From: Nitrososphaerales archaeon TH526
Lineage (GTDB): Archaea; Thermoproteota; Nitrososphaeria; Nitrososphaerales; Nitrososphaeraceae
Direction: 5' to 3'
DNA length: 6,336 bases
NCBI GenBank assembly: GCA_014523665.1
Contig: JAATVR010000421.1
Span: 1-6,336 of the forward strand
The position numbers and the translations under genes were made by a program. Below are positions 5,354 to 6,336 of this stretch, piece by piece; positions within the stretch are counted from its first letter, which is position 1; each line of letters starts with the position of its first letter. The notes under the pieces are model-generated. The model was given only the letters and a program-made list of their open reading frames with translations. It was not told where the DNA came from and ran no database searches.

Positions 5354-6336
5354 ATGCTCGAATCAGTAGTGGTTATAATATTGGCGAATATCATTTTACT
5401 TCCAAATACATTTCTCATTAGCAGCTTCAATACCACTGAATTAATTACTAGTCACGGGAGTAAACATAGCTACGCATTTGCAACTTTAAAAAACGAAACA
5501 GGTGCATCGACATCTTCTTCATCGGTTAATAGGGATACCGCTCCTGGGAGTATCGAATATAACGCTAGATATTTCTGTGGAACAATTGTTGGCCAGGACG
5601 GTCCTCTTCGGCCAGGACGATATAATTCAGACATAAATATTTTTAATAGGCAGCAGTCTCCAATTTCATTTCTCTGGAAGGCAGTTCCCTCATCAAATCT
5701 TCCACCAAGCCAAATAGTTGATGGGTCTTCCAATGGTTCCAACCCCTTTGCTACCGACACTAATTACAAGTTGCAAACCTTAGCGCCGGGGGATTCAATT
5801 AGCCTAAGCTGCAAGGATTTTGTGCCATCTGTTTCGTTGTATTCCAATTCAACAGACGGGGTTGATAGATTCATTGAAGGAGTTTCAACTATAAGCGTTG
5901 ATCTCGATCCGTTAATCCAAGCTGCAATTTCTTCCTCCTCTACAGGGGTGGTGGTTTCTCAACCTTCAGGCGAGGCAACAAATGAGCCGAGTACCAATGT
6001 CTTGAGTGTTGACGCTATCTACACCGTAAATGCCCTCGAGGTCCCCAGCAGAGAGATCATATTGCAACTTGTAGAGTACACCATAAATCAACAGGACGTT
6101 AACGGCAAATTGCCTGCAGAAATAATTTCCAAGCCGCTCAGTGTTACGGTGCCTATACGGACAAATGAGACTATAAACCCTGACACGCAAGTTAAAGAAA
6201 TTCTAGCTAGGGAATATTCGTTAAATGCTACAGAAATGCAGAACCTTGATATCACAATTAGAAATCTTAGTTTGGGCGTTGGAGCATTAGATGATAATCA
6301 TGCTATTTCACTCCAGCGAATAAATGCATATCAACC
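5354..6336 (+). CDS. Secreted or cell-surface protein, N-terminal part, runs off the right edge
   Basis: The frame stays open for 327 codons to the window edge. From ATG 5354 the N-terminus is a hydrophobic export signal (ESVVVIILANIILLPNTFLI). A GTG at 5333 would add MRESSKI, giving the basic end that signal peptides usually have, so it is a real alternative start. Residues 70-157 hold a domain: YFCGTIVGQDGPLRPGRY (73-90), DINIFNR (93-99), FLWKAV (106-111) and LAPGDSISLSCKDF (143-156). The pattern of a CG near the start, a PG-x-Y turn, I-N-I-x-N, then L-x-P-G/D and a final C-K-D matches a family of secreted proteins I recall from thaumarchaea and bacteria. Cys75 and Cys153 could form a disulfide. 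A low-complexity Ser/Thr linker follows, then a second region (215-327) with VDAIYTVNALEV. Seven N-x-S/T sequons (26, 47, 127, 165, 271, 291, 304) suit a glycosylated surface protein. Exact function is unknown. Confidence 0.8.
   Translation, partial: MLESVVVIILANIILLPNTFLISSFNTTELITSHGSKHSYAFATLKNETGASTSSSSVNRDTAPGSIEYNARYFCGTIVGQDGPLRPGRYNSDINIFNRQQSPISFLWKAVPSSNLPPSQIVDGSSNGSNPFATDTNYKLQTLAPGDSISLSCKDFVPSVSLYSNSTDGVDRFIEGVSTISVDLDPLIQAAISSSSTGVVVSQPSGEATNEPSTNVLSVDAIYTVNALEVPSREIILQLVEYTINQQDVNGKLPAEIISKPLSVTVPIRTNETINPDTQVKEILAREYSLNATEMQNLDITIRNLSLGVGALDDNHAISLQRINAYQ

Noticed and set aside
5591..5619. Repeated GGCCAGGACG at 5591-5600 and 5610-5619
   Set aside because: It lies inside the conserved VGQDGPLRPGRY coding stretch and reads in different frames, so codon coincidence explains it.
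5470..6190. Minus-strand frames at 5470-5760 and 5966-6190
   Set aside because: Both are antisense to the long secreted-protein frame, which has a signal peptide and a conserved Cys pattern.

Overview
The window most likely comes from an ammonia-oxidising archaeon of the Nitrososphaeria (Thaumarchaeota), probably the Nitrososphaerales. This is inferred from an archaeal XPB-type helicase, TATA-box promoters, archaeal-type Shine-Dalgarno sequences (GAGGTG, GGAGGTGA), moderately AT-rich DNA, and a secreted protein whose conserved pattern I associate with this group. Coding density is low: one long gene is intact, two are cut by the window edges, and much of the rest reads as decayed genes.

Layout. 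Bases 1-189 (minus) hold the start of a hypothetical protein that leaves the window on the left, with its own TATA box and Shine-Dalgarno sequence. Bases 341-828 (minus) hold a broken gene: coherent protein in two frames, interrupted by stops. Bases 829-1496 have no convincing gene; 915-1143 may be another remnant. Bases 1497-1712 (minus) encode a small single-pass membrane protein. Bases 1799-1933 (minus) hold a remnant resembling the winged-helix domain common in archaeal regulators. Bases 2005-3027 (minus) look like a former two-gene operon. The upstream gene (2441-3027) is split over several frames but keeps a striking Cys-rich C-terminus. Its stop codon overlaps a Shine-Dalgarno sequence for the downstream gene (2005-2367), which keeps a 120-codon frame but has a damaged start.

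Bases 3198-4619 (plus) encode a complete 473-residue XPB-like superfamily 2 helicase with all its motifs. Its last codons contain a perfect GGAGGTGA placed correctly for a downstream start, but the codon there is ATC followed by TAG. The next 25 codons faintly resemble the start of Bax1, the nuclease partner of archaeal XPB, which suggests a lost xpb-bax1 operon. Bases 4620-5090 are non-coding or decayed and carry two inverted repeats. Bases 5091-5273 (plus) encode a possible small zinc-ribbon protein with a damaged second knuckle. From about 5354 a secreted, sequon-rich protein runs off the right edge.

The main story is gene erosion around an intact helicase. I see no CRISPR array, insertion sequence, tRNA, rRNA or recognisable defence system. 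The decay calls rest on reading coherent peptides by eye across frames, and need protein searches to confirm.
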